Below, piece by piece: positions 16,172 through 24,765 of a stretch of DNA of 64,000 nt (the stretch's first letter is position 1; each line of letters opens with the position of its first letter). Both the position numbers and the translations under genes were made by a program. The notes under the pieces were generated by a model. That model was given only the letters and a program-made list of their open reading frames with translations. It ran no database searches and was not told where the DNA came from. This DNA is from Aeromonas rivuli (lineage in GTDB: Bacteria; Pseudomonadota; Gammaproteobacteria; Enterobacterales; Aeromonadaceae), in assembly GCF_000820045.1 (NCBI RefSeq), contig NZ_CDBJ01000042.1, forward strand, positions 124,001 through 188,000, given 5' to 3'.

Positions 16172-17581
16172 ATGAAGCTGGTCTGGTTTCGAAACGATCT
16201 GCGTCTGCGGGATAACCCGGCGCTGCGCCACGCCTGCGCCGAACCGGGCGAGCTGGCCGCCCTCTTTGTCATCAGCCAGGGGCAGTGGCGCCAGCATCAT
16301 ATGGCCGACATTCGCCGGGATTTCATGCTGGCGCAGCTCGATACCCTGGGCGCAGGATTGGCGGCCCTCGGCATCCGCCTTCACCTGCTCGAAGTCGAGA
16401 CCTTCGCCGAGCTCCCCGAGGCGCTGGCCAGGCTCGGTCACGATCTGGGCGTCACCCATCTTTATGCCAATCAGGCCATAGAGGTAGACGAGCTACGCCG
16501 CGATGGCGCCGTGAGTGCGCGGCTGGCGCAGGAGGGCATTGGCTGTCACTGGTTCAACGGCTGCTGCGTACTGCCACCGGGGCGAGTGCTGACCGGCAGT
16601 GGTGAGATGTTCAAGGTATTCACCCCCTTTAGCCGGGCCTGGCTCAAGGCCCTCGATGAGGACGGCTTTGTCATTCACCGCGCCCCTCCTCCCCGGGGCA
16701 AGCCATTAGCCTGGACATCCCTGGTGTCGTCCGGGCTGACCAAGCCCTGGGATAACGCCCACTGGCCGGTGGGAGAGGAGGAGGCCGAGCGCCGTCTGCA
16801 CCTCTTCCTCGAGCAGGGGGTGCTGGACTATCCCGCAGCGCGAGATTTTCCCGCCCTGCCGGGCACCTCCTGCCTCTCCCCCTACCTGGCGGCGGGCATC
16901 ATCAGCCCGCGCCAGTGCGTAGCGGCATTGCAGCAGCGGCTCGGCCATCGGCCTCAAGCCAAAGGGCAACCCGGCTATGTCTGGTTGAGTGAACTCATCT
17001 GGCGCGAGTTCTACCGTCACTTGCTGGTGAAGGTGCCGGGCCTCTCCATGAACTTGCCGTTCAAACCGGAAACAGCGGCCCTGCCCTGGAGCTGGGATCC
17101 GGTGGCCTTCGCCGCCTGGCGGGAGGGGCGCACCGGTTTTCCCATCGTCGACGCCGCCATGCGCTGCCTCAACGCCACCGGCTGGATGCACAACCGGCTG
17201 CGGATGATAGTGGCGAGCTTTCTCACCAAGGATCTGCACATTCACTGGCGGCTGGGGGAGGAGTACTTCATGAGCAAGTTGATCGATGGCGATCTGGCTG
17301 CCAATAACGGTGGCTGGCAATGGGCGGCGGGAACGGGCGCCGATGCCGCCCCCTATTTTCGGGTGTTCAATCCGACCACTCAGGGCCAACGTTTTGATCC
17401 ACAAGGGGAGTTTGTGCGTACTTGGGTAACAGAGCTGATTGATGTGCCTGAGCCATACCTGCATCAACCCCATGAGTGGTTAAGAGCCAAGGGGCGCGAT
17501 GGGTATCCGGCTCCCATGGTGGACCACGGCAAAGCGAGGCTGGTGGCCATCGATATGTTCCGTCATCTGGAGAAACCTTGA
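16172..17581 (+). CDS. phrB: deoxyribodipyrimidine photolyase
   Basis: The 469-residue protein repairs cyclobutane pyrimidine dimers using blue light. The N-terminal antenna-binding domain opens KLVWFRNDLRLRDNPALRHA. The FAD-binding domain contains LSELIWREFYRHLL, the WDPVAFAAWREGRTGFPIVDAAMRCLNATGWMHNR region and NNGGWQWAAGTGADAAPYFRVFNP. These are hallmark class I photolyase sequences that include the electron-transfer tryptophans. Length is nearly that of E. coli PhrB (472). The ATG at 16172 follows CAGGAG. The gap of 138 bases after merR shows no terminator, so it is likely within the same operon. Confidence 0.95.
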   Translation: MKLVWFRNDLRLRDNPALRHACAEPGELAALFVISQGQWRQHHMADIRRDFMLAQLDTLGAGLAALGIRLHLLEVETFAELPEALARLGHDLGVTHLYANQAIEVDELRRDGAVSARLAQEGIGCHWFNGCCVLPPGRVLTGSGEMFKVFTPFSRAWLKALDEDGFVIHRAPPPRGKPLAWTSLVSSGLTKPWDNAHWPVGEEEAERRLHLFLEQGVLDYPAARDFPALPGTSCLSPYLAAGIISPRQCVAALQQRLGHRPQAKGQPGYVWLSELIWREFYRHLLVKVPGLSMNLPFKPETAALPWSWDPVAFAAWREGRTGFPIVDAAMRCLNATGWMHNRLRMIVASFLTKDLHIHWRLGEEYFMSKLIDGDLAANNGGWQWAAGTGADAAPYFRVFNPTTQGQRFDPQGEFVRTWVTELIDVPEPYLHQPHEWLRAKGRDGYPAPMVDHGKARLVAIDMFRHLEKP

Positions 17582-17633
17582 TGAGTCACTCTGTTATTTC
17601 GTTTCTGGCCTTCTGCGCTGACCGAGCGCTGAC

Positions 17634-18062
17634 ATGAGCGCGGCCCTGGATCGTTTTATCTCGCTCTATCAGGGGCTCGACAAGCGTCAGCTCCACCGAC
17701 TGCGGGAGGTCTATGCCGAGGATGTGCTGTTCGTGGATCCGGCCCATCGCATCCAGGGGCTGGCAGCCCTCGAACACTACTTCGCCGAGCTGTATGGCGG
17801 GCTCGAATCCTGCACCTTCGAGATAGAACGCAGTCAGCAGCAGGGCGACTGTGCCTGGCTCGGCTGGACCATGACACTGCGCCACCCCAGGCTGGCCCGG
17901 GGGGCACCGGTGAGCGTGCGGGGCGCCACAGCGCTGGAGTTCAATGACGCGGGCCAGGTTCGCCTGCATCAAGACTATTTCGACCTGGGCGCCATGCTCT
18001 ACGAGCAGTTGCCCCTGCTCGGCCCCCTGGTCCGCATCATCAAGGGAAGGTTGGGAAAATGA
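17634..18062 (+). CDS. NTF2/SnoaL-like protein
   Basis: The 142-residue protein has the cone-shaped NTF2 fold pattern. An N-terminal helix with LDRFISLYQGLDKRQLHRLREVYAEDVLFVDPAHRIQG is followed by beta strands ending in VRLHQDYFDLGAMLYEQLPLLG. Members bind small hydrophobic ligands or act as isomerases. Similar genes recur in photolyase/CFA clusters, where the role is unknown. It starts 52 bases after the photolyase stop. Confidence 0.75.
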   Translation: MSAALDRFISLYQGLDKRQLHRLREVYAEDVLFVDPAHRIQGLAALEHYFAELYGGLESCTFEIERSQQQGDCAWLGWTMTLRHPRLARGAPVSVRGATALEFNDAGQVRLHQDYFDLGAMLYEQLPLLGPLVRIIKGRLGK

Positions 18063-18064
18063 TG

Positions 18065-18087
18065 GCTAACTCATTATTTCAGTTAGC
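18065..18087 (+). other. stem-loop inside the photolyase cluster
   Basis: GCTAACT and AGTTAGC are perfect 7-bp arms around 9 bases, immediately after the NTF2-like stop codon. They are followed by a pyrimidine-rich stretch. It could be a weak internal terminator or an mRNA processing/stability element. Confidence 0.4.
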
Positions 18088-18141
18088 GATTTCTCTTCCT
18101 GTTGTTATTGTCTCTTTTGTCATCACAAGGAGGTGGGGGCC

Positions 18142-18858
18142 ATGAGCAAGGGGGTATTGATCACGGGGGCCAGCTCGGGACTCGGTCGCCAGTTGGCGCT
18201 GGATTATCACGGCGATGGTTGGCGGGTGTGGGCCTGTGGCCGCGATGAGTGGCGGCTGGCCGAGCTGGCGGCCCTCGGGATCCAGACGCTCTGCTTCGAT
18301 ACCCGGGATCCTGCGGCCTGCCAGGGGGCGGCCCGGCAGTTGAATGGGCTGGATCTGTTGATCCTCAATGCCGGTAGCTGCGAATACCTGGATGAGTTGC
18401 CACGCTTCGATGGGGCCCTGTTCGCCCGGGTAATAGAGACCAATCTGGTGGCGACCGGCCACTGTCTGGCGGCCCTGCTGCCCCAGCTCGGTCCCGGTGG
18501 CCGCTTGGCCATCGTCAGCTCGTCGGTCACCTGGCTGCCGCTGCCAAGGGCCGAGGCCTATGGCGCCTCCAAGGCGGCGCTTGATTATCTGGCGGCCAGC
18601 CTGCGCCTGGATCTGAAGGCATCGGGGATAGGGGTCAGCCTGATCCGTCCGGGATTCATCGACACACCGCTCACGGCCCGCAACCGCTTCACCATGCCCT
18701 GTCTGATGACGGTGGCCCAGGCCGCCAGCGCCACCCGGCGTGGTCTGGCGCGGGGCCTGCACAATATTCACTACCCAAATGGCTTCATCTGCCTGCTGCG
18801 CCTGCTGGGTGCCTTGCCGACCGGGCTCTGGTTACGGCTCTCGAAAGGACTCGGATAA
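18142..18858 (+). CDS. short-chain dehydrogenase/reductase
   Basis: The 238-residue SDR has the NAD(P)-binding TGxxxGxG motif (ITGASSGLGRQLA, residues 6-18), NAG (LILNAGS), catalytic Ser in IVSSSVTW, and the YxxxK pair in AYGASKAALDYLA. The substrate is unknown, but its operon suggests a lipid or aldehyde substrate. I chose ATG 18142 because AAGGAGGTG ends 6 bases before it. A GTG 9 bases earlier overlaps that ribosome binding site. The stop shares a base with the next start (18858). Confidence 0.85.
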   Translation: MSKGVLITGASSGLGRQLALDYHGDGWRVWACGRDEWRLAELAALGIQTLCFDTRDPAACQGAARQLNGLDLLILNAGSCEYLDELPRFDGALFARVIETNLVATGHCLAALLPQLGPGGRLAIVSSSVTWLPLPRAEAYGASKAALDYLAASLRLDLKASGIGVSLIRPGFIDTPLTARNRFTMPCLMTVAQAASATRRGLARGLHNIHYPNGFICLLRLLGALPTGLWLRLSKGLG

Positions 18859-20111
18859 TGAAAAAAATCGCCATCGTCGGCGCGGGGATCTCGGGATTGA
18901 CCGCGGGCCACCTGCTGCACCGCCATCATGAGATCACCCTGTTCGAAGCCGCCCCCGTGCTCGGTGGCCACACGGCGACCGTGGATGTTAACCTGGATGG
19001 GCAGAGTCATGCCGTCGACACCGGCTTCATCGTCTTCAATGACCGCACCTACCCCCATTTTCTGCGCCTGCTCGATCGTATCGGTGTGGCCCGCCAGGCC
19101 ACGGAGATGAGTTTTTCCGTCAAGAGCGCCACGGGGCTCGAATACAACGGCCACAACCTGGACACCCTGTTTGCCCAGCGCCGCAATCTGCTCAGACCCG
19201 GTTTTTACCGCTTCATCAGGGAGATCTTGCGTTTCAATCGCGAGGCCAAGGCCTGGCTGGCCGAGGAGGGGAAAGAGGTTGAGCCGGGACTGACCCTGGG
19301 GCGCTTCCTGCAAGAGGGGCGATTTAGCGACTACTTCGCTCGCCATTATATCTTGCCGATGGGGGCGGCCATCTGGTCATCGACCCTGGCGGACATGCGC
19401 GGCTTCCCCCTCGGTTTCTTCCTGCGCTTCTTCGATCATCACGGCCTGCTCAACGTGGCAAATCGTCCCCAGTGGTACGTGATCCCCGGGGGCTCACGGC
19501 AATACATAGCGCCCCTGACTCGGGGTTGGCAGGCGCGAGTCAGGCTCGCCAGTCCGGTGCAGGCCATCTTTCGCACCGAGCGGGGAGTCAGGATCCACAG
19601 TCGCCACGGGGAGGAGGCGTTCGATGAAGTGATCCTCGCCTGTCACAGCGATCAGGCCCTCGGCCTGCTCCGGGATGCCAGCGCGGATGAGCAGCGCCTG
19701 CTTGGTGCCATGGCCTATCAGGCCAACGATGTCTGGCTCCATACCGATGCGACTTGTCTGCCGACCCGCCCCAAGGCCTGGGCGAGCTGGAACTACCAGC
19801 TTGGGGAAGGCGAGACCCAGCGCCCCCTGGTGAGCTACAACATGAACATCTTGCAGGGGATCCGCACCAGAGAGGCGCTCTGCGTCAGTCTCAATCCCCA
19901 GGGACAGGTCGATGAGGGCAAGGTATTGCGCCGCTTTGTCTATGAGCATCCCGTCTTCAATCTGGGGTCCCTGGCGGCTCAGGAGCAGAGGATGCAGATC
20001 TGTGGCCAGCGCCATACCCATTTCTGCGGCGCTTACTGGTACAACGGCTTTCACGAAGACGGGGTGCGCAGCGCCCTCGACGTGACCCGCCGCTTCGGGG
20101 TGGACCTATGA
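18858..20111 (+). CDS. FAD-dependent oxidoreductase (amine-oxidase/desaturase-like)
   Basis: The 417-residue protein has an N-terminal dinucleotide-binding motif (IAIVGAGISGLTAGHLL) and the flavin motif LGGHTATVDV. Long amine-oxidase-like domains follow, including SRQYIAPLTRGW, with a C-terminal FCGAYWYNGFHEDGVRSAL FAD segment. Homologues sit beside DUF1365 and cyclopropane-fatty-acid-synthase-like genes in many proteobacteria. In alphaproteobacteria such genes have been tied to furan-fatty-acid formation (recalled). It probably acts on acyl chains of phospholipids. The stop overlaps the next start by 4 bases. Confidence 0.82.
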   Translation: MKKIAIVGAGISGLTAGHLLHRHHEITLFEAAPVLGGHTATVDVNLDGQSHAVDTGFIVFNDRTYPHFLRLLDRIGVARQATEMSFSVKSATGLEYNGHNLDTLFAQRRNLLRPGFYRFIREILRFNREAKAWLAEEGKEVEPGLTLGRFLQEGRFSDYFARHYILPMGAAIWSSTLADMRGFPLGFFLRFFDHHGLLNVANRPQWYVIPGGSRQYIAPLTRGWQARVRLASPVQAIFRTERGVRIHSRHGEEAFDEVILACHSDQALGLLRDASADEQRLLGAMAYQANDVWLHTDATCLPTRPKAWASWNYQLGEGETQRPLVSYNMNILQGIRTREALCVSLNPQGQVDEGKVLRRFVYEHPVFNLGSLAAQEQRMQICGQRHTHFCGAYWYNGFHEDGVRSALDVTRRFGVDL

Positions 20112-20857
20112 GTGCGGCCGATGCGATCAGGCACAGTGCCCTCTGGCAAGGGTCGGTGCGCCATCGCCGCTTCGCCCCCCGGGCCCACGCTTTCTCCTAT
20201 GGCCTCTTCATGCTGGGGCTGGACTTGGATGAGCTGCCAACCCTCAACCGGGGCCCCTGGTTCGGGGTCGAGCGGGCAGGCTTGCTGTCGTTTTGTCGGC
20301 GGGATTATCTGCGTGGCAGCGAGGGCTCCCTCAAGGGGGCTGTGTGGGCCAAGGTGAGGGAGCTGGGCGGCGAAGCCGAGCCCGATGAGCGGGTGCTGCT
20401 GCTGGGCAACGTGCGCTGTCTGGGTTTCTACTTCAGCCCGGTCAATTTCTATTTCTGCTATCGGGGAGCGGCGGCCCGCTATCTGCTGGCCGAAGTGGCC
20501 AATACACCCTGGAACGAGCGCCACTACTACCTGCTCGACCTCGCCGCCCTGGCCCCCCACCCCAAGGATTTTCACGTCTCCCCCTTCATGGGACTGGCGA
20601 TGCGTTATCACTGGCGCATTCGCTCCCCGGGGGAGCACACCCTGATCCACATAGAGAGCCATCCCGACACCGGGGAGACCAAGTTGTTCGATGCCACCCT
20701 GGCGCTGACCAGGCAGCCGTTCGAACGTGGCGCCCTGATGAGGCTGCTGCTGCGCTGGCCCTGGATGACCATGCGGGTACTGCTCGGCATCTATTGGCAG
20801 GCACTGCGTCTGTTTATCAAACGAACCCCACTCTTTAGCCATCCGGAGACTCGCTGA
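20108..20857 (+). CDS. DUF1365 family protein
   Basis: The 249-residue protein matches DUF1365. It has an N-terminal WQGSVRHRRFAPRAHAFSYGLFMLGLDLDEL and a central GNVRCLGFYFSPVNFYFCY, with AEVANTPWNERHYYLL. DUF1365 genes are almost always found between an FAD oxidoreductase and a CFA-synthase-like gene, as here. The biochemical role is not established. It overlaps its neighbours by 4 bases (ATGA) and 1 base, which indicates tight coupling. Confidence 0.87.
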   Translation: MSAADAIRHSALWQGSVRHRRFAPRAHAFSYGLFMLGLDLDELPTLNRGPWFGVERAGLLSFCRRDYLRGSEGSLKGAVWAKVRELGGEAEPDERVLLLGNVRCLGFYFSPVNFYFCYRGAAARYLLAEVANTPWNERHYYLLDLAALAPHPKDFHVSPFMGLAMRYHWRIRSPGEHTLIHIESHPDTGETKLFDATLALTRQPFERGALMRLLLRWPWMTMRVLLGIYWQALRLFIKRTPLFSHPETR

Positions 20858-22110
20858 TGGAACTGGTGCAATCCCCGACCTCAATGACGCTTATCGATCG
20901 CTGGGCCCGCACCCTGGTGCTTGGCCTGCTGCCCAGGCTGGAACAGGGCCATCTATTGTTGCGCGATGGCGAGCGCCAGTTCAGCTTCGGCGAACCCGCT
21001 GCCGAGCTGCAGTGCGAGCTGGTGGTGCACGATCCCGGCTTCTACCGTCGCCTGCTGCTGGGGGGCAGTATCGCCGCCGGGGAGACCTGGGTTGAAGGGC
21101 TCTGGACCAGCCCGGATCCGGTCGCCCTGGTGCGGTTATTGGTGCGCAACATGGCGCTGCTCGACAAGCTGGAGCGGCGTTTGAGCTGGCTCAGCTTCCC
21201 GTTCAACAAGGTGCGTCACTGGGTCAATCGCAACACGCTTACGGGGTCTAGATCCAACATTGCGGCTCACTACGATCTGGGCAATCGGCTCTATCAGGGC
21301 TTTCTCGATAGCCAGATGCAATATTCGAGCGCCATCTATCCCCACGCGGAGGCGAGCCTGGAGGTGGCGCAGCAGGCCAAGCTGCGCACCATCTGCGAGC
21401 GGCTGGCGCTGAGCCCGGATGATCATCTGCTGGAAATCGGCACCGGCTGGGGAGGGCTCGCCATCTATGCCGCCCGCCATTATGGCTGCCGGGTGACCAC
21501 GACGACGATCTCCCAGGCTCAGCATGACTACGCAAAAGAGTGGATTGCCCGGGAGAGGCTCGGGGATCGCATCACCCTGCTGCTGGAGGATTACCGCAAG
21601 CTGGAGGGGCGCTTCGACAAGCTGGTCTCCATCGAGATGATCGAGGCGGTGGGCCACGGCTTTCTGCCGGACTATTTCCGCCAGCTGTCGCGGCTGCTCA
21701 AACCCGGTGGTCGGCTGCTGATCCAGGCCATCACCATCGCCGATCAGCGCCACGCCCAGTATCTGCGTAGCGTCGATTTCATTCAGCGCTACATCTTCCC
21801 CGGCGGCTGTCTGCCGAGTGTTTCCCAGATGGCGTCATTGATTGCCAGGGAGACCGACATGCAGTTGGTGCGGCTGCATGATCACGGTCATCACTATGCC
21901 AGGACCCTGGCCCACTGGCGTGAACGCTTCCTCGCCCTGGCCCCCGAGCTGCCCCGGCTCGGTTACAGCCAGGACTTCATCCGGCTGTGGCACTTCTATT
22001 TCGCCTATTGCGAGGGGGGATTTTGGGAGCGGGCCATCAGTCTGGTGCAGCTGGAGGCCGCCAAGCCGGGCCCGACGGCCTGGCACGGCGGCGCGCCGGT
22101 CGGGGATTGA
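20857..22110 (+). CDS. cyclopropane-fatty-acyl-phospholipid synthase-like SAM methyltransferase
   Basis: The 417-residue protein has a CFA-synthase N-terminal lipid-binding region. The catalytic part includes RSNIAAHYDLGNRLYQGFLD and QMQYSSAIY. The SAM site is LLEIGTGWGGLAIYAARHYGC, followed by SIEMIEAVGH and the FIQRYIFPGGCLPS motif. These enzymes transfer a methyl(ene) group from SAM to double bonds of membrane phospholipids. Given the adjacent FAD oxidoreductase, it may make methylated or furan-type acyl chains rather than cyclopropanes (inference). Position in the operon predicts light or singlet-oxygen stress control. Confidence 0.88.
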   Translation: MELVQSPTSMTLIDRWARTLVLGLLPRLEQGHLLLRDGERQFSFGEPAAELQCELVVHDPGFYRRLLLGGSIAAGETWVEGLWTSPDPVALVRLLVRNMALLDKLERRLSWLSFPFNKVRHWVNRNTLTGSRSNIAAHYDLGNRLYQGFLDSQMQYSSAIYPHAEASLEVAQQAKLRTICERLALSPDDHLLEIGTGWGGLAIYAARHYGCRVTTTTISQAQHDYAKEWIARERLGDRITLLLEDYRKLEGRFDKLVSIEMIEAVGHGFLPDYFRQLSRLLKPGGRLLIQAITIADQRHAQYLRSVDFIQRYIFPGGCLPSVSQMASLIARETDMQLVRLHDHGHHYARTLAHWRERFLALAPELPRLGYSQDFIRLWHFYFAYCEGGFWERAISLVQLEAAKPGPTAWHGGAPVGD

Positions 22111-22637
22111 ACGCCTTGTCCCGCACGGGGGCGCCCATCTGGCGCTGGGGCCAGCTGCTGGGGTTCAACCTCTATTGGTGGCTGGCGGTCAGTGAGCAGC
22201 TGATCTGGTCGCTGGGGCTCTTGCTGGCGCTACACCTGCTCTGTTCGCCAACCCCCTGGCGGGATCTGCGGTTGTTGCCTCTGGCATTGCTCGGCTGTGC
22301 CCTGGACTATGGATTGATGGTGCTTGGGCTCTTTGAATTCGATGACGGCTTTCCGTCCTGGCTCGCCCTGCTCTGGCTCGGGTTTGCCCTCACCCTGGCC
22401 CACGGTCTGGATTGGCTGGCCAATCTGCCCCGTTGGCAACAGGCCGTGCTAGGGGGGCTGGGTGGCGCCGGCTCTTATCTTATCGGTGCCAAACTTGACG
22501 CAGTACACTTAGGATCTGAAATAGGAGGATGGGGCATCGGGGATGAGGGCATCTGGTCAGGTGGCATCATTTTACTGCTCATATGGAGCTTTTTGTTGCC
22601 CCTCCTGGTGAGGCTAAGGGTCATGCTTTGGAGGTGA
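22107..22637 (+). CDS. DUF2878 inner-membrane protein
   Basis: The protein of about 176 residues has five to six hydrophobic segments. It starts near LLGFNLYWWLAVSEQLIWSLGLLLALHLL and includes the DUF2878-like LDYGLMVLGLFEFDD. No ATG precedes the first membrane segment in frame. I take TTG 22107, which overlaps the methyltransferase stop, but TTG 22116 is also possible. It is a conserved member of photolyase/CFA-type clusters with unknown function. Confidence 0.7.
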   Translation: MNALSRTGAPIWRWGQLLGFNLYWWLAVSEQLIWSLGLLLALHLLCSPTPWRDLRLLPLALLGCALDYGLMVLGLFEFDDGFPSWLALLWLGFALTLAHGLDWLANLPRWQQAVLGGLGGAGSYLIGAKLDAVHLGSEIGGWGIGDEGIWSGGIILLLIWSFLLPLLVRLRVMLWR

Positions 22638-22643
22638 GTCAAG

Positions 22644-22862
22644 ATGAACACCTTTTCGACCGAGACACTGCTTTTTTCAAAATGGACCAAGGAGACTCAG
22701 TTCGAACAGGCCGAGCGCTTCTTTCTGGTGATCTCTTGCCAGCGGGACGGCCAGGGCCAGCTCAACAGGGTCATTTTGCAAGACATCAATACCTTGCAAG
22801 AACAGGAGCTAGATTGGCATGAACTGGAAGATCCTGCGCGTTGGCACATGGGCTGGCATTAG
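22644..22862 (+). CDS. small Trp-rich protein (TIGR02450-like)
   Basis: This 72-residue protein carries the pattern of the Trp-rich small-protein family: LLFSKWT near the N-terminus, a central ERFFLVISC strand, and a closing LDWHELEDPARWHMGW. The function is unknown, although the family is often near photolyase genes. GGAGG precedes the ATG. The next gene begins inside its 3' end, an overlap of 44 bases in another frame. Confidence 0.75.
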   Translation: MNTFSTETLLFSKWTKETQFEQAERFFLVISCQRDGQGQLNRVILQDINTLQEQELDWHELEDPARWHMGWH

Positions 22863-23337
22863 CCTGCTCTGTTGGAGCGCTGTGAGCTGGGCGGCCCCCT
22901 GGCAGCAGCTTCGAACTGTGGGGCAGGGGGAGATGCACTGGCTCTGGTTCAAGCTCTATGACGCAACCCTCTACAGCCAGGATGGCCGCTATGTGGCGCG
23001 CCGCTACCCTCAGGCGCTCTCCCTCACCTATGCCCGGGACATAGACCGGCAGGATATTCTGGATGCTACCGGCCAGGAGTGGCAGCGGCTGGGTCTTGGG
23101 GATGCGCAGCAGCAGGGTCGCTGGCTGGGGGCGCTGTCGAGCCTGCTGCCCGACGTCAACAAGGGTGACAGGCTCACCTTCTATGTCAACGAGCAGGGGC
23201 TGGGTGAACTCTGGCTGCGGGACGCCCCCCTGGGCCCCATCACCGAACCTGGCTTTCCTGACGCTTTTCTCGCCATCTGGCTCGCCGACAACAGTCGGGA
23301 TCCGGCCCTGACTCGCCGCCTGCGTGGTCAACCCTGA
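22819..23337 (+). CDS. chalcone-isomerase-like exported protein
   Basis: The 172-residue protein has a signal peptide ending at VSWA-AP. The mature part (LWFKLYDATLYSQDGRY, then ALSLTYARDIDRQDILDATGQEWQRLG) matches the bacterial chalcone-isomerase-like group. These proteins have the fold of fatty-acid-binding chalcone isomerase relatives and may bind fatty acids in the periplasm. It lies inside the lipid cluster, which fits that idea. The long overlap with the previous gene suggests coupled translation, and AGGAG is inside that gene. Confidence 0.8.
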   Translation: MNWKILRVGTWAGISLLCWSAVSWAAPWQQLRTVGQGEMHWLWFKLYDATLYSQDGRYVARRYPQALSLTYARDIDRQDILDATGQEWQRLGLGDAQQQGRWLGALSSLLPDVNKGDRLTFYVNEQGLGELWLRDAPLGPITEPGFPDAFLAIWLADNSRDPALTRRLRGQP

Positions 23338-23500
23338 TGCGGGTAGCGATCCTGCGTCGCTGCATCCTCGTATCTCATCTGTGAGGCATAGCCCGGGTCA
23401 GCATCACTGACACCTGGCTTGACCCGATCCCTGTGATGGAGGCTCCAGACAAGAGCCACACAGTGCCAGGGGGTTGCAGTCCCACCATCAGGAGTCTGTT

Positions 23501-24073
23501 ATGACTGGATATCATGGCCGCGGGCGCGGCATCATTCTCTTGCTACTTCTGGCCTGCCTCGGCGGCTGTGGGGTGAGCCTCGATACCTATCGCGGCCAGG
23601 GGCCAGACTGGGATCTTGCCCGCTTCTTCAACGGCAAGCTGGTGGCTCATGGCCTGGTAATCGACCGTAGCGGCGAGGTGACCAGTCGTTTTCGGGTCGA
23701 GATGCAGGGGCGCTGGCAAGAGGGCAAGGGGGAGCTGTTCGAGCAGTTCTATTTTGATGACGGCCGCCAACAGACCCGTACCTGGTTCTTGAGCAAGGGG
23801 GCGGATGGTCACTGGCGCGGCACCGCGAGCGATGTGGTTGGGGAGGCGGTGGGCAAAACCGCAGGCTTTGCCCTCAACTGGCGCTATCAACTCGATCTGG
23901 TGCTGCCGGATGACCAGGTGGTGCGGGTCAGTTTCGATGACTGGATGTATCTGCTTGATGAGGATCGCCTCATCAACCGGGCCGAGATCAGCAAGTTTGG
24001 CATTCACCTCGGCGAGGTGATCCTCTATATCGAGCGACAGGAGACCACTGCGCCCTCCCGAGCCTCATCATGA
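23501..24073 (+). CDS. DUF3833 lipoprotein
   Basis: The 190-residue protein starts with a signal sequence and lipobox (LACLGGC, Cys near residue 23). The body begins DLARFFNGKLVAHGLVIDRSGEVTSRF and contains WFLSKGADGHWRGTASDVVGEA, typical of DUF3833. It is expected to be anchored in a membrane facing the periplasm. The function is unknown, but the family recurs with DUF2878 and CFA-like genes. ATG 23501 has GGAG 7 bases before it. A 163-base gap separates it from the previous gene with no clear terminator. Confidence 0.8.
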   Translation: MTGYHGRGRGIILLLLLACLGGCGVSLDTYRGQGPDWDLARFFNGKLVAHGLVIDRSGEVTSRFRVEMQGRWQEGKGELFEQFYFDDGRQQTRTWFLSKGADGHWRGTASDVVGEAVGKTAGFALNWRYQLDLVLPDDQVVRVSFDDWMYLLDEDRLINRAEISKFGIHLGEVILYIERQETTAPSRASS

Positions 24074-24187
24074 CCCTCGGGAGAGCGCACTGATAGCCAA
24101 TTCCTATCAGCGGCTTAGTTAACAACGATTACCCTTTGAGTCTGCCTGGCGATAAGCTACTCCTGTTTTCAAATCTGGAGGTGCATG

Positions 24188-24655
24188 ATGAAAAATCCAA
24201 TTGGTCTGGATACCGCCCAATCTCAAGCCCTGGCAACCGAGCTGAATCAGCTGTTGGCCAGCTACCAGATCCTCTACATGAATGTGCGTGGCTTCCACTG
24301 GAACATCCGCGGCAATCAGTTTTTCGAACTGCATCTGAAGTTCGAGGAGATCTACAACGATCTGCTGCTGAAAGTCGATGCCCTGGCCGAGCGTATCCTC
24401 ACCCTGGATGGCGTGCCGCTCCATAGCTTCAGCGACTATCTCAAGGTGTCTGCCATCCCCGAGCAGAAAGGGCTGCATGACGGCCGTGCCTGTGTCGGTT
24501 CCCTGCTGGATGGTTTTCGCGAATTGCTCGGCACTCAGCGCCGCATCCTGAGTCTCGCCGCCGAGGCGGGGGACGAGGGCACCAGTGCCCTGCTGTCTGA
24601 CTACATACAGCAACAGGAGAAGTTGGTGTGGATGTTGCAAGCCTATCTGGATTGA
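24188..24655 (+). CDS. dps: Dps, DNA-protecting ferritin-like protein
   Basis: The 155-residue four-helix protein has the inter-subunit ferroxidase ligands in NVRGFHWNIRGNQFFELHLKFEEIYNDLLLKVDALAERI. Dps forms 12-subunit shells that oxidise Fe(II) with peroxide, store iron, and can coat DNA. The N-terminal tail is short and has few Lys residues, so strong DNA binding is not certain. ATG 24185 is an adjacent alternative, and GGAGG spacing favours 24188. It is monocistronic with a terminator downstream. Its position beside the photolyase cluster and hcp makes this a stress-response neighbourhood. Confidence 0.9.
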   Translation: MKNPIGLDTAQSQALATELNQLLASYQILYMNVRGFHWNIRGNQFFELHLKFEEIYNDLLLKVDALAERILTLDGVPLHSFSDYLKVSAIPEQKGLHDGRACVGSLLDGFRELLGTQRRILSLAAEAGDEGTSALLSDYIQQQEKLVWMLQAYLD

Positions 24656-24717
24656 ACCCATAACCGGTATTAATGCGCTGAGTTGTTTCTCCTTTTTATC
24701 TGGCTATCCACCCAGTT

Positions 24718-24742
24718 GCCGCCCGTTTGGGCGGCTTTTTTA
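24718..24742 (+). terminator. terminator of dps
   Basis: GCCGCCC and GGGCGGC pair around GTTT, followed by six T. It lies just before the FNR box of hcp. Confidence 0.88.
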
Positions 24743-24745
24743 TTT

Positions 24746-24759
24746 TTGATCTGCATCAA
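24746..24759 (+). promoter_or_regulatory. FNR box upstream of hcp
   Basis: TTGATCTGCATCAA is a perfect TTGAT-N4-ATCAA palindrome, the FNR consensus. hcp genes are commonly induced anaerobically by FNR. The box centre lies about 108 bases before the hcp start codon. Confidence 0.85.
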
Positions 24760-24765
24760 TGAAAA

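Noticed and set aside
22819-22862. Frameshift or sequencing error at the overlap of the Trp-rich and chalcone-isomerase-like genes
   Set aside because: Both proteins are complete with proper ends and starts, so the 44-base overlap appears real.
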